A DNA stretch of 64,000 bases from an uncultured Desulfobulbus sp. GTDB taxonomy: Bacteria > Desulfobacterota > Desulfobulbia > Desulfobulbales > Desulfobulbaceae. Position numbers and translations under genes: made by a program. This document shows, piece by piece, positions 24,682 to 33,301 of the stretch. The DNA is taken from contig NZ_OY760916.1 in the NCBI RefSeq assembly GCF_963664075.1, positions 841,501-905,500 of the forward strand, given 5' to 3'. The notes beneath the pieces were generated by a model. It was not told the DNA's origin, made no database searches, and saw nothing but the letters and a program-made list of their open reading frames with translations. Position 1 is the stretch's first letter. Each line of letters opens with the position of its first letter.

Positions 24682-25739
24682 GTGCGATTATTGTTTGAAG
24701 TTGAGCGTGCTTTTGCAAGATCATCCGGTCGGCCCACATCAAGCCAAGGCTCATGCATTGGGTAAGCCACTGTGCTTTTTCCTCCTTTCTGAAGACGTTC
24801 GAAGAGGTCTGGCATGTCGCAGTGGAGCCCCGCATCCAAAGGATTCAGCGCTTCCGGATCAAGCACATATACCCCCGCATTGATATGACTGCGGAATACA
24901 GGTTTTTCCTCGAAACCTGCTATCTGAACGCCTTGAGTACGCACTACGCCAAATGGATGTTGCCATTCGTGTACTCGTACGGCCATGGTGGCGACAGCAC
25001 TTTGGCGAACATGGAAGTCAAGCAGCTCACTGTAACGGATATCGGTAATGACATCTCCGTTAGTAACCACAAATGGGGTGCTTGGCCTTGGAGCAAGTAA
25101 ACTCAATGCTCCGGCGGTACCCAAAGGTTTTTTCTCACGTAAGTATTCAATATGTACATCTAGCTGGTCGCCATTTCCAAAATATTCCTCGATCATATGG
25201 CCTAGATAATAGACGGCTAGCACAAAATGTATGAAGCCCTCGAGTTTAGCTCTTTCAATAATGTGTTCTAATATTGGTTTTCCCGCAATTGGTAACAGCG
25301 GCTTTGGGCAATTGTCAGTATGTGGTCTGAGGCGGGTACCTAAACCTCCAGCCATGATGATCATCGGATTGGATCGTTGAGGCGGAATGATAACTTCATC
25401 CCAGAGATGTAAGCCTATGACGTGGCGGTTGTTGTCAACTATCGGAATCTGTTGGATTTTATTTGCTATCATCAACTGTATTACCAAGTCACGCCTGATT
25501 TCAATTGGCACAACTAAAGGGTTGCGGTGAACTACATTGATGATCGGACTGTTAAGGTCCTGTCCGTTTAGTAAACCTCTCCTGATATCACCGTCTGAGA
25601 TGGTGCCTTCCAGCGCCCCATTTTCATTGATCACTAAAACGATTTTTATCGCGACTTGATTCAGGTTTTGGATCGCCTGATGTAATGTGGAATTGATTGG
25701 CAGAATGGCCTGTCGCCACAGACCTTCAGACGAATTCAT
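24678..25739 (-). CDS. ptmE: CBS-domain nucleotidyltransferase, PtmE-like (glucosamine-1-P guanylyltransferase)
   Basis: 353 residues. N-terminal about 120 residues are two CBS domains (VLVINENGALEGTISDGDIRRGLL and IPIVDNNRHVIGLH, each shortened here to the visible core); the rest is a sugar-1-phosphate nucleotidyltransferase with MAGGLGTRLRPHTDNCPKP and VTNGDVITD. This architecture is that of Campylobacter PtmE, which makes GDP-glucosamine for legionaminate. It lies between legG and legF. The alternative is a mannose-1-P or glucose-1-P transferase, but the CBS pair and context support PtmE. Confidence 0.82.
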   Translation of the reverse strand: MNSSEGLWRQAILPINSTLHQAIQNLNQVAIKIVLVINENGALEGTISDGDIRRGLLNGQDLNSPIINVVHRNPLVVPIEIRRDLVIQLMIANKIQQIPIVDNNRHVIGLHLWDEVIIPPQRSNPMIIMAGGLGTRLRPHTDNCPKPLLPIAGKPILEHIIERAKLEGFIHFVLAVYYLGHMIEEYFGNGDQLDVHIEYLREKKPLGTAGALSLLAPRPSTPFVVTNGDVITDIRYSELLDFHVRQSAVATMAVRVHEWQHPFGVVRTQGVQIAGFEEKPVFRSHINAGVYVLDPEALNPLDAGLHCDMPDLFERLQKGGKSTVAYPMHEPWLDVGRPDDLAKARSTSNNNRT

Positions 25740-25753
25740 TTTTTTATCCTCAA

Positions 25754-26914
25754 TTAGGGGGTAAAATCAAAAAATGATTTTTTTGACAAGTGAGCAGTGG
25801 AAGTGTGTTTGATAATGTTCATCACTTTCTCGCTGGCTCCTCCCTCACCGTAAGGGCTTTTTGTCTGCTCCAATGAAGCCTGAAAGTCGGCGTCGTACAG
25901 CTTTTTTAAAGCCGTAGTGATATCTGTACGTGTCGGTTTACAATTGATGACACTTGTGGCCTGGAGTCTTCCTCTTTGGCGATCACCTATATTTATAGTT
26001 CCCTTTTTAAAACACGGTACTTCTGTCAACCCACTGGATGAATTGCCAACCACCCCATCAACTTGGGCTATACAGGAGAGGTAGCGGAGTTGGCCTAGAG
26101 AGGTGAAGGCGTGAGCATTCACGTTTTGATTAACAAATTGTTTCACCATTTTAATTAGTTGTCGCCCTTCGGTGTCGGCATTGGGCATAGTGAAGATAAG
26201 CTGGGTCTCCGTTAAGTTTTCCAAGGCTGCCAGGAGTTCTGTCATTTGCTCCACGGCAGTTGCTGCCTCAAGTGTGACCGGGTGAAAAGTAATCAGCAGG
26301 TTTTTTAAGCCAAATTTAAAACCGAGCGCAGCTTCCAGTTCCGCGCGGTCAAGAAGTGTCAGGTGTGAGATGGCGTCGATGCCGAGGCCTCCCACCAGAT
26401 AGACCTGTTCAGGCTGCTCTCCCAGTTGAATTACGCGACGTCGATATTCCTCGGCAGCGACAAAATGCAGATGAGACATTTTGGTGATCGAATGCCTCAT
26501 CTGCTCGTCAAAGGCGCCTTCGGTCGTTTCTCCGCCATGCAAATGAGCTACCGGTATGCAAGCAACGAGCGCAGCAGAAACTGCTGAGAATATCTCAAAT
26601 CTGTCTCCAAGGACAACGAGTAGGTCTGGGCTTAATTCGTGTAATGCATCGGCAAAACCGATTAATCCCAGCCCTATGGATTTGGCGATGCCCACAGGGG
26701 TGTCTGAGCTGGTCAGCATCTCAACCTTACGATCAATCCGGAATCCATCCTTTTCAATCTCGTGGTAAGTAAGACCGAATTCAGGAGATAAGTGCATCCC
26801 TGTGGCGATAATCTGAAGCGTAAGGTCAGGATCATCATCAATGTCGTGCATAAGCCAGCGCATCAAACCGTATTCAGCTCGGGTGCCTGTTATGATACAA
26901 ATTTTTCGGCTCAT
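25754..26914 (-). CDS. legG: Hydrolysing NDP-sugar 2-epimerase, LegG/NeuC family
   Basis: 386 residues. Family motifs: ITGTRAEYGLMRWL at the N-terminus, VVLGDRFEIFSA, HLHGGETTEGAFDEQMRHSI (first part of the active site) and GNSSSGLTEVP near the C-terminus. NeuC/LegG enzymes release the nucleotide while inverting C2, giving the 6-deoxy-mannosamine-type sugar for LegI. The ATG overlaps the neuB-like stop by four bases. Confidence 0.9.
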   Translation of the reverse strand: MSRKICIITGTRAEYGLMRWLMHDIDDDPDLTLQIIATGMHLSPEFGLTYHEIEKDGFRIDRKVEMLTSSDTPVGIAKSIGLGLIGFADALHELSPDLLVVLGDRFEIFSAVSAALVACIPVAHLHGGETTEGAFDEQMRHSITKMSHLHFVAAEEYRRRVIQLGEQPEQVYLVGGLGIDAISHLTLLDRAELEAALGFKFGLKNLLITFHPVTLEAATAVEQMTELLAALENLTETQLIFTMPNADTEGRQLIKMVKQFVNQNVNAHAFTSLGQLRYLSCIAQVDGVVGNSSSGLTEVPCFKKGTINIGDRQRGRLQATSVINCKPTRTDITTALKKLYDADFQASLEQTKSPYGEGGASEKVMNIIKHTSTAHLSKKSFFDFTP

Positions 26915-27918
26915 ATCTCAACTAACTCATCGACCATGAAATCTCGCGGTGCCATTCTGCCAATTACCTCATCCCAGCGCATGGGTGATATACCGGTACC
27001 AGGGCGCTTTGCTGTGATGTTCTCAGTGGTGAATGTTTCACCTTTCTGAATCGCCTGGCTTGTCACCAAAGATTTACGGACGACTGGTTTATTTCGAAGT
27101 TCGCTGGGGGTAAGTCGTTTGATGCCCGTACCCAGGGCGGATTCTATGTTACGAATGGCCGCGATCATGGCCTTTAGCTCATCTGGTTCCAAGCTGGCTT
27201 TGTGATCAGGGCCAGGTAAATCGCAGTCCAGTGTAAAGTGTTTTTCGATGACGGTAGCGCCTAAGGCCACAGCTGCAATTGACACTTCGATGCCTTTGGT
27301 GTGATCGGAATACCCCACGGCTGTACCAAAGGCTGTCTGGATGCTCTGCATGGCGTGAAGGTTGACCTCATGCATCGGCACAGGGTATCCGGTGGTGCAA
27401 TGCAAAATCGTCAGATTGGCCCGTGGTGTGCCTGCCCGTTCCAGCACCTCGATAGCCGCTTCGATTTCGCCCAAGGTTGCCATGCCGGTTGAGAGGATGA
27501 CTTTTTTGCCGAACTGACCAATATGACGCAGGTAGGGCAGGTTGGTTATTTCGCCCGAAGGGATTTTGAAAAGATTTTGCCCCAAACTCACAAGTAAATC
27601 AACGCTCTCTCGGTCAAAGCCGGTGGAAAAAAAACCGATGTTACGTTGTGCACAGTGGGTAATGAGCTCCTGATGCATGTCAGGGGACAGTTCCAGCCGT
27701 CGGAGCATGTCCTGCTGAGATTCTTCTCTGGCTGTGGTCTGATATTGGTACTCTGCTTTTTCGGCAGTGCTTGTGACGAGCCGGTCAGCGTTAAAAGTCT
27801 GAAATTTTATAAGATCCGCTCCCGCATCGGCCGCCGCGTCGATCAACTGTTTGGCCATATTGATGTCGCCGTTATGATTGACACCGGCTTCCGCGATGAT
27901 AAGGGTCGACTTTCTCAT
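26911..27918 (-). CDS. legI: N,N'-diacetyllegionaminate synthase (NeuB family)
   Basis: 335 residues with the NeuB N-terminal barrel (IIAEAGVNHNGDINMAKQLI, KFQTFNADRLVT, IPSGEITNLPYL, VGYSDHTKGIEV, VIEKHFTLDCDLPGPDH) and a C-terminal SAF/antifreeze-like domain (VTSQAIQKGETFTTENI). It condenses phosphoenolpyruvate with the N-acyl mannosamine-type sugar. The neighbours favour legionaminate. It overlaps legH and legG by four bases each. Confidence 0.9.
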   Translation of the reverse strand: MRKSTLIIAEAGVNHNGDINMAKQLIDAAADAGADLIKFQTFNADRLVTSTAEKAEYQYQTTAREESQQDMLRRLELSPDMHQELITHCAQRNIGFFSTGFDRESVDLLVSLGQNLFKIPSGEITNLPYLRHIGQFGKKVILSTGMATLGEIEAAIEVLERAGTPRANLTILHCTTGYPVPMHEVNLHAMQSIQTAFGTAVGYSDHTKGIEVSIAAVALGATVIEKHFTLDCDLPGPDHKASLEPDELKAMIAAIRNIESALGTGIKRLTPSELRNKPVVRKSLVTSQAIQKGETFTTENITAKRPGTGISPMRWDEVIGRMAPRDFMVDELVEI

Positions 27919-28544
27919 AGCTTTTCGTTTCCTGCAAAGTGGATGTGATCAGCTAGGCTATGGCGTACTGACAGGCCCATACCAACCAAGCAGCCCTTGC
28001 CGATCGATACGCCTTCTTTCACAATACTACCGCTACCGACAAAACTTTCCGATCCAATGGTGACATCACCATTCAGGATGGCTCCCGTGGAGATGTGACA
28101 GTGGTTTTCTACAGTCACATCGTGGTCAACCAGTGCACGCGTATTGATGATGCAGTTGTTGCCGACTCTGGCACCGGCATTAACGATAGCACCGTGCATT
28201 ATAATGGTTCCATTTCCAATACAGGCGTGGCTCGACACATGCGCAGTGGGGGCGATGATGCTGGGGAACTGGAAGCCGAATTCTGTCGCCCGATGATAAA
28301 GACCTTTACGTCTTTCGGCTGAACGAATGTGGCCCACAGCAATGAGGGCGAACGGGTATGTTTGGGCAAGTCCCTTCAGACCTTCATCCGAGGCAATGAC
28401 GCTATAACCTAAGATTTGGGTATGCACTTCTTGGGGCATACCGACTAGTCCGGCAATTCGATACAGACCATGCTGTTCAATGACATCGATACACGCATGA
28501 GCATGCCCGCCGCCGCCAATCAGAATAAGACTCGATGTACTCAT
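27915..28544 (-). CDS. legH: Sugar N-acetyltransferase, LegH/NeuD/PglD family
   Basis: 209 residues from the ATG at 28544, chosen over the ATG at 28550 because it overlaps the legC stop as ATGA and AGGG lies six bases upstream. The N-terminal LILIGGGGHAH Rossmann-like part is followed by left-handed beta-helix hexapeptides (IGNGTIIMHGAIVNAGARVG and similar) and NTRALVDHDVTV with the catalytic His. PglD-type enzymes acetylate the C4 amine of UDP- or GDP-linked sugars. Here it follows the aminotransferase, the expected order. Confidence 0.86.
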   Translation of the reverse strand: MSTSSLILIGGGGHAHACIDVIEQHGLYRIAGLVGMPQEVHTQILGYSVIASDEGLKGLAQTYPFALIAVGHIRSAERRKGLYHRATEFGFQFPSIIAPTAHVSSHACIGNGTIIMHGAIVNAGARVGNNCIINTRALVDHDVTVENHCHISTGAILNGDVTIGSESFVGSGSIVKEGVSIGKGCLVGMGLSVRHSLADHIHFAGNEKL

Positions 28545-29719
28545 TGACATCCCTGAGTCAACCCTGAACTGCTGGGGATATTAATAAGGCGCCGTGATAA
28601 AGATTTGGCCGTGGTTATATCCATGCGCGGGTTCAGCCTGAAAGGGGCTAACTCGTGCATCGGTGTCCAGACTGGGCGCGTCATTAAGTTGACTGCATTG
28701 GTGGCTTTGAGTACAGAGGTGAGCTGGTCTGCATTTTCGGTATGCAACAGGAGTGTCTGCAGCCAGTAGTTGCTCTGACAGTGTTCCGGCTCAGCAAACA
28801 GATCGACACCAGACACGGATGCAAATGCTGCATTATAGCGCTTGAACAACTTTCTTTTTGCGGCGAGCATTGTCGGCAGTTGCTCCAGCTGAGCGCAGCC
28901 CAAGGCCGCGTTCAGATTGGGTAACCGGTAATTATAGCCTACTTCGTCATGCTGGTATTCCCAGGCGTGTGGTAACTTGGCGGTCGTGGTCAGATGTTTT
29001 GCATGTCGGGCTAGAGTACTGTCATTAGTCAGAATCGCCCCCCCTCCGCCGGTAGTGATGGTTTTGTTTCCATTAAAACTTAACGTCCCCATGACTCCAA
29101 AGGTGCCGGTGTGCTGGCCATGATAAAAACTGCCAAGCGATTCGGCAGCATCCTCGATCAATGCAAGGTTAAAATCATGGGCTATGGCCAACAGTCCATC
29201 CAGATCGACGGGATGGCCGAATGTATGCATGGGCACCAGCGCCCGAATAATCCTGCCGGTGACTCGGTTGATGCATTGTCCTGAGCGTTGTTCGGTTTGG
29301 TTGGTCAGATACTCACGCAATTTTACCGCATCCATTCCCATGGTTCGGATTTCACTGTCGACAAAATGGGGTAGAGCGCCGCAATACGTGACAGCATTGG
29401 CGGTGGCAACGAAGGTCAGAGTCGGAATCAGCACTTCATCGTCGGGCTTGACGCCGGCAAGCTTGAGGGCAATATGCAGAGCCGCCGTCCCATTAACGAC
29501 CGCAATCGCCTGTTTTGCACCGGTATACGCCGCCAGATCGGCTTCAAAGCGATCGACAAATTTGCCGACTGAGGAGACAAAGGTTGAATCGAGGCAAGTC
29601 TTGAGGTAGAGCCACTCGTTTCCGTTGAAGTGGGGTTCGTGAAGAACGGCCTGATCGGCCACGATGACAGCGCGAATGGCGCTAACGATCTGTTCGGCCA
29701 GTGTGCTCAAGGAACTCAT
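28541..29719 (-). CDS. legC: LegC-like aminotransferase (DegT/DnrJ/EryC1 family)
   Basis: 392 residues from ATG 29719, five bases after the legB stop; the open frame runs 21 codons further, but that part only overlaps legB. PLP-enzyme motifs: VVNGTAALHIAL, FVDSEIRTMGMD, LIEDAAESLGSFY and the Schiff-base lysine in SFNGNKTITTGGGGAI. It aminates the 4-keto sugar from LegB. A tight operon place between legB and legH agrees. Confidence 0.9.
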   Translation of the reverse strand: MSSLSTLAEQIVSAIRAVIVADQAVLHEPHFNGNEWLYLKTCLDSTFVSSVGKFVDRFEADLAAYTGAKQAIAVVNGTAALHIALKLAGVKPDDEVLIPTLTFVATANAVTYCGALPHFVDSEIRTMGMDAVKLREYLTNQTEQRSGQCINRVTGRIIRALVPMHTFGHPVDLDGLLAIAHDFNLALIEDAAESLGSFYHGQHTGTFGVMGTLSFNGNKTITTGGGGAILTNDSTLARHAKHLTTTAKLPHAWEYQHDEVGYNYRLPNLNAALGCAQLEQLPTMLAAKRKLFKRYNAAFASVSGVDLFAEPEHCQSNYWLQTLLLHTENADQLTSVLKATNAVNLMTRPVWTPMHELAPFRLNPRMDITTAKSLSRRLINIPSSSGLTQGCQ

Positions 29720-29724
29720 GGCTT

Positions 29725-30735
29725 TCACAGGTTGTACACATCCGCTTTGTAGTTCCGCAGCGTATCGGGTTGGGCGAACCATTGGGCGGTTTCGGCGAGT
29801 CCCCGTTTGAATCCGTCACGGCCAGCGTAACTTGGCTGCCAGCCAAAAAGTTGTTTTGCTTTGCTGTTGTCAGCCCATAGGCGTTGCACCTCAGAGTTTT
29901 GAGGCCGTACCCGAGCTTCATCTGTAATGATTTCAATCTCGGCGTTCATTGCCTCCGCTATCAACTGCGCTGTTTCGCCGATAGAAACCTCAAAATTACT
30001 GCCAAAGTTTACGGCTTCCCCTAGGCCTTTTTCCGAGTTTAAAGCGGCTATGAAACCTGAAACCGTATCTTTAACAAAATTAAAGTCACGGGTGGGTGAT
30101 ACCGCACCGAGCTTGATTTGACGCGTACCGTTGGCAATCTGAGTGATGATCGTGGGGATGACTGCCCGGGCGGATTGTCGAGGACCGTAGGTGTTGAAAG
30201 GACGTGCAATCACCACCGGTAGCCCGAAGGAGGCGAAAAAGGAATAAGCCAGCTGATCGGCAGCAATTTTGGTCGCCGAGTACGGTGACTGTCCCTGCAG
30301 CGGGTGCTCTTCGGTAATCGGTACAAAACGGGCTGTGCCATACACCTCGCTGGTCGAGGTGTGGATTACCCGCTGAACATTTAAGGTACGAGCTGCCTGC
30401 AAAATATTCAGGGTGCCTTTGACATTGGTATCAACGTAAGTGTCGGGAGAATGGTAGGAATAGGGGATGGCAATCAATGCAGCCAGGTGCAACACGGCGT
30501 CACAGCCTTCCATTGCAGTGTGGACCCCGTGCGGGTCGCGGATGTCACCAGGGAATATTTCAAGGTTGTCAATAATCTCGCGGGGGGAGTTGTCGAGCCA
30601 TCCCCAAGAGTTGAAGGAATTGTACAGGACGAAAGCCTTGACCCTATGCCCTTGCCGAACCAGTTCCTCTGTCAAGTGAGAACCAATGAAACCGTCTGCC
30701 CCGGTTACCAATATTGTTTTATCTTGCAACTTCAT
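29725..30735 (-). CDS. legB: LegB-like NAD-dependent 4,6-dehydratase
   Basis: 336 residues, extended SDR. TGADGFIGSHLTEELV binds NAD; YSATKIAADQLAYSF carries the catalytic Tyr/Lys. The N-terminal and middle parts match the legionaminate dehydratases (LegB/Cj1319 type). It starts the legionaminate operon by making the 4-keto-6-deoxy sugar. The gap to the ABC transporter gene is 39 bases, so they are probably cotranscribed. Confidence 0.9.
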   Translation of the reverse strand: MKLQDKTILVTGADGFIGSHLTEELVRQGHRVKAFVLYNSFNSWGWLDNSPREIIDNLEIFPGDIRDPHGVHTAMEGCDAVLHLAALIAIPYSYHSPDTYVDTNVKGTLNILQAARTLNVQRVIHTSTSEVYGTARFVPITEEHPLQGQSPYSATKIAADQLAYSFFASFGLPVVIARPFNTYGPRQSARAVIPTIITQIANGTRQIKLGAVSPTRDFNFVKDTVSGFIAALNSEKGLGEAVNFGSNFEVSIGETAQLIAEAMNAEIEIITDEARVRPQNSEVQRLWADNSKAKQLFGWQPSYAGRDGFKRGLAETAQWFAQPDTLRNYKADVYNL

Positions 30736-30774
30736 GTGCTTATTGGAATGGATAATTTAGTTTTTTGTATGATA

Positions 30775-32592
30775 TCAATGTGTTTTCTGTTTGGTCATGT
30801 GGCGAAAATGTTCGCAATTTACCAATAATTCTTGATAGTTACCGCTGGCTATGATCTTTCCGCCATCCAATACATGGATCGTGTCGCATTCGGTAACAGT
30901 AGTCAGTCGGTGGGCGATGAGCAGTATTGTTTTTTTATGCGCCAGGGTATGGATGGCTTCCATGATGACGGTTTCAGTTAAACCGTCCAGAGAACTGGTC
31001 GCCTCATCCAGAATGAGCACTTTGGGGTCATCATACAGTGCCCTAGCGATGCCTATTCTCTGGCGTTGTCCACCGCTAAGGCGGACACCTCGTTCGCCGA
31101 GAATTGTATCGTAACCGTTCGCAAGTTCTGTTGTGACAAATCGGTCTATATCCGCGAGTCTGGCGGCATTCTTCACGCGCTCAAAATTGATTTCTTCATC
31201 AGCTATCCCAAAAGCTATATTCCGGGTCACGGTATCGTCACCAATATATATTTGCTGTGGGACATACCCGATATTTTTTTGCCAGAATCGCATCGTCTGA
31301 TGGTCGAGGATTGTTCCATCCATCAAAATCTTACCTGAATCGGGTTGGAGCAGTCCGAGAATTATATCGATCAACGTGGTCTTTCCTGAACCGGTTTTGC
31401 CTACAAAGGCGATGGTAGTGTTTGCCTTGATTTGTAAATTTAGTTTGTCGATAACTTGAGGTCCATCTTTTGAGTACGAAAATATTATATTTTTTAATTC
31501 CAGTGAGTCATAAAAATGTATTTTTAATTGTGATATTATATCATTATTGTGAATATGAACAGAATCTTTGTTGCTTAAGTTTGTGTTGATGTGGTCGTAA
31601 ATAAGATTAAGGGCCGCAGAGTGATAGCGAATTTGAGTGAGCCCTTGAAAAATCTGATTGAAACCTGGCATTAGACGATAACCAGCAAATGCATATAAGG
31701 CGAGAGTCGGTAAAAGTTGGGCAGTATTGTGCTTTATTTCAATTAAATAAAGAGTTGTAAGCAGCATTCCGCCAAAAATAATAGCTTCGAGTGCGTATTT
31801 TGGGAGAATGCTGATGATTTGGTTGGTAGACTCGCAGGTTGCAAAAGATAATGATGGTTCTTCATATCGTTTAATGTAATCAATTTCTCTACCATGAATC
31901 TTGAGAGCTTTTATTCCTCCAAATCCTTCACTGATGATTTTGAACCGTTGTCCCTGAGCACTAATAGAAATGGTGCCATTCAATGAAAGTTTCTTTTTTG
32001 ATATCAAAAAAACGATAAAATAAGACCCTCCACAAACCAGAATAATAAGTGCAGCCAATAGAGGGTCCATAGCTATTAACAGTGTGAGAATGCACACAGC
32101 AATGATGCTCCTGGTAATCATTTGCATAAATGGAGTCATGATCCCAACGACAATGCGGTGAACTTCAGTGATAATATTTTTGCTGAGGTCAGCCGAGTTG
32201 TTATGAAGAAAAAAAGAATAAGGGTGTCCAAGGTATTTTTCGAATAATCGCGTGGAGAGCTGGTGACCGCTTAAATAGACAAAGCGCAATAATCGCCAGG
32301 TGGTGAAGGCTGCAAAACTGTTGTTGATGACGAGTATAATTAACACTCCCATGCCGACGAAAAAAATAAAATCATTAGTTCCTTGAAAGTTGAAGTAAGT
32401 GTAGGCAAAAGAAAGAACTTTATTTTGATGAATTGATCCAGGGGCTGCGATAACGGCCATGAACGGCATGATTGAGGCAATGCCAGTTGTTTCGAGAATC
32501 CCCATCAGAAGAATCGAAAAGAGTAACCCATATATCCGGAGTCGTTCTTGACGGGTAAAGAGAGACAGTACTTTTCGCAGAGGCTTGAGCAT
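30775..32592 (-). CDS. ABC transporter, fused permease/ATPase (PglK/WlaB-like flippase)
   Basis: 605 residues. N-terminal six-helix exporter domain to about 330, then the ATPase: Walker A GKTGSGKTTL, Q-loop YVPQQIYIGDDTV, signature LSGGQRQRIGIARAL, Walker B VLILDEATSSLD and the switch LLIAHRLTTV. The type resembles the lipid-linked oligosaccharide flippase PglK. Being directly before the legionaminate operon, it may flip a glycan containing legionaminate. It could also be an MsbA-like lipid exporter, but context favours a glycan. Confidence 0.85.
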   Translation of the reverse strand: MLKPLRKVLSLFTRQERLRIYGLLFSILLMGILETTGIASIMPFMAVIAAPGSIHQNKVLSFAYTYFNFQGTNDFIFFVGMGVLIILVINNSFAAFTTWRLLRFVYLSGHQLSTRLFEKYLGHPYSFFLHNNSADLSKNIITEVHRIVVGIMTPFMQMITRSIIAVCILTLLIAMDPLLAALIILVCGGSYFIVFLISKKKLSLNGTISISAQGQRFKIISEGFGGIKALKIHGREIDYIKRYEEPSLSFATCESTNQIISILPKYALEAIIFGGMLLTTLYLIEIKHNTAQLLPTLALYAFAGYRLMPGFNQIFQGLTQIRYHSAALNLIYDHINTNLSNKDSVHIHNNDIISQLKIHFYDSLELKNIIFSYSKDGPQVIDKLNLQIKANTTIAFVGKTGSGKTTLIDIILGLLQPDSGKILMDGTILDHQTMRFWQKNIGYVPQQIYIGDDTVTRNIAFGIADEEINFERVKNAARLADIDRFVTTELANGYDTILGERGVRLSGGQRQRIGIARALYDDPKVLILDEATSSLDGLTETVIMEAIHTLAHKKTILLIAHRLTTVTECDTIHVLDGGKIIASGNYQELLVNCEHFRHMTKQKTH

Positions 32593-32686
32593 TATTAAAA
32601 GCCGTATCTTTTATTGCATTCGATGCAACGGTGGTTGGGGGAGAATCTTTTAGTTAAGAGGTTCGTCTGGATCCTTCGTAAAATGC

Positions 32687-33301
32687 TCAAGAGATGTTTT
32701 GTTCCCTTTGCCATAAAACAAATTGCGTTCTCCCGTCCAGTATGGAGCCATCTTGCCGATATTCGTCCATGGTCATGGTCAAAGTTCTGATTTTTCGCTC
32801 AATATACCGTTCTGTTTTTGTGGTGAGATCGATCAGGTTAGTTTTGTCAATGTCGCCGATAAGGACTAGGTCGATAATGCCTGTATCCCTTCCTTCGGCA
32901 TAGTCGTCAATCAGCAGCGCTTGTTGCAGGTTACCCAGCCTTTTGATAATTGACTCCAGGATTTGATCCATGCCCAACGCCTTTTTTACCATTGAATGCA
33001 ACTCATTGAAAAGCGGATGTTGTTGGTTCGCAGAATAGAAAACCTGTCGTCCTACCTTGTTACTCACCAGAAGTTGAGCGTTTCGCAATTGATCAAGCTC
33101 GTCTTTGACCTGGCTCGGCGAAGCGTGAAAGTCATTTGCAAGTTCACGTAGATAGGCTGCCCCGTTGGGGTTAAGAAAGAGGCGCATTAGAATTTTTATG
33201 CGTGTTTTTGATGTAATCAGGCCGGAAAAAAGAGAAATCATGGAGGATATTTTGTTCTGTTTTTTTATAACATTATCTCTGTGCTGATGAGGTGTTGTCA
33301 A
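32687..33301 (-). CDS. wHTH regulator with minimal nucleotidyltransferase-like domain
   Basis: 204 residues. Residues about 25-100 form an ArsR-like winged helix (SKTRIKILMRLFLNPNG, YLRELANDFHASPSQVKDEL, NKVGRQVFYSAN). About 125-195 resemble the MNT-type nucleotidyltransferase fold (GIIDLVLIGDID followed by LTTKTERYIERKIRT). Such fusions occur beside polysaccharide genes in Desulfobacterota and Geobacter; the signal is unknown. The first start (TTG 33301) overlaps the upstream gene stop as TTGA; the ATG at 33241 is an alternative. Neither has a clear ribosome site. Confidence 0.75.
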   Translation of the reverse strand: MTTPHQHRDNVIKKQNKISSMISLFSGLITSKTRIKILMRLFLNPNGAAYLRELANDFHASPSQVKDELDQLRNAQLLVSNKVGRQVFYSANQQHPLFNELHSMVKKALGMDQILESIIKRLGNLQQALLIDDYAEGRDTGIIDLVLIGDIDKTNLIDLTTKTERYIERKIRTLTMTMDEYRQDGSILDGRTQFVLWQREQNIS

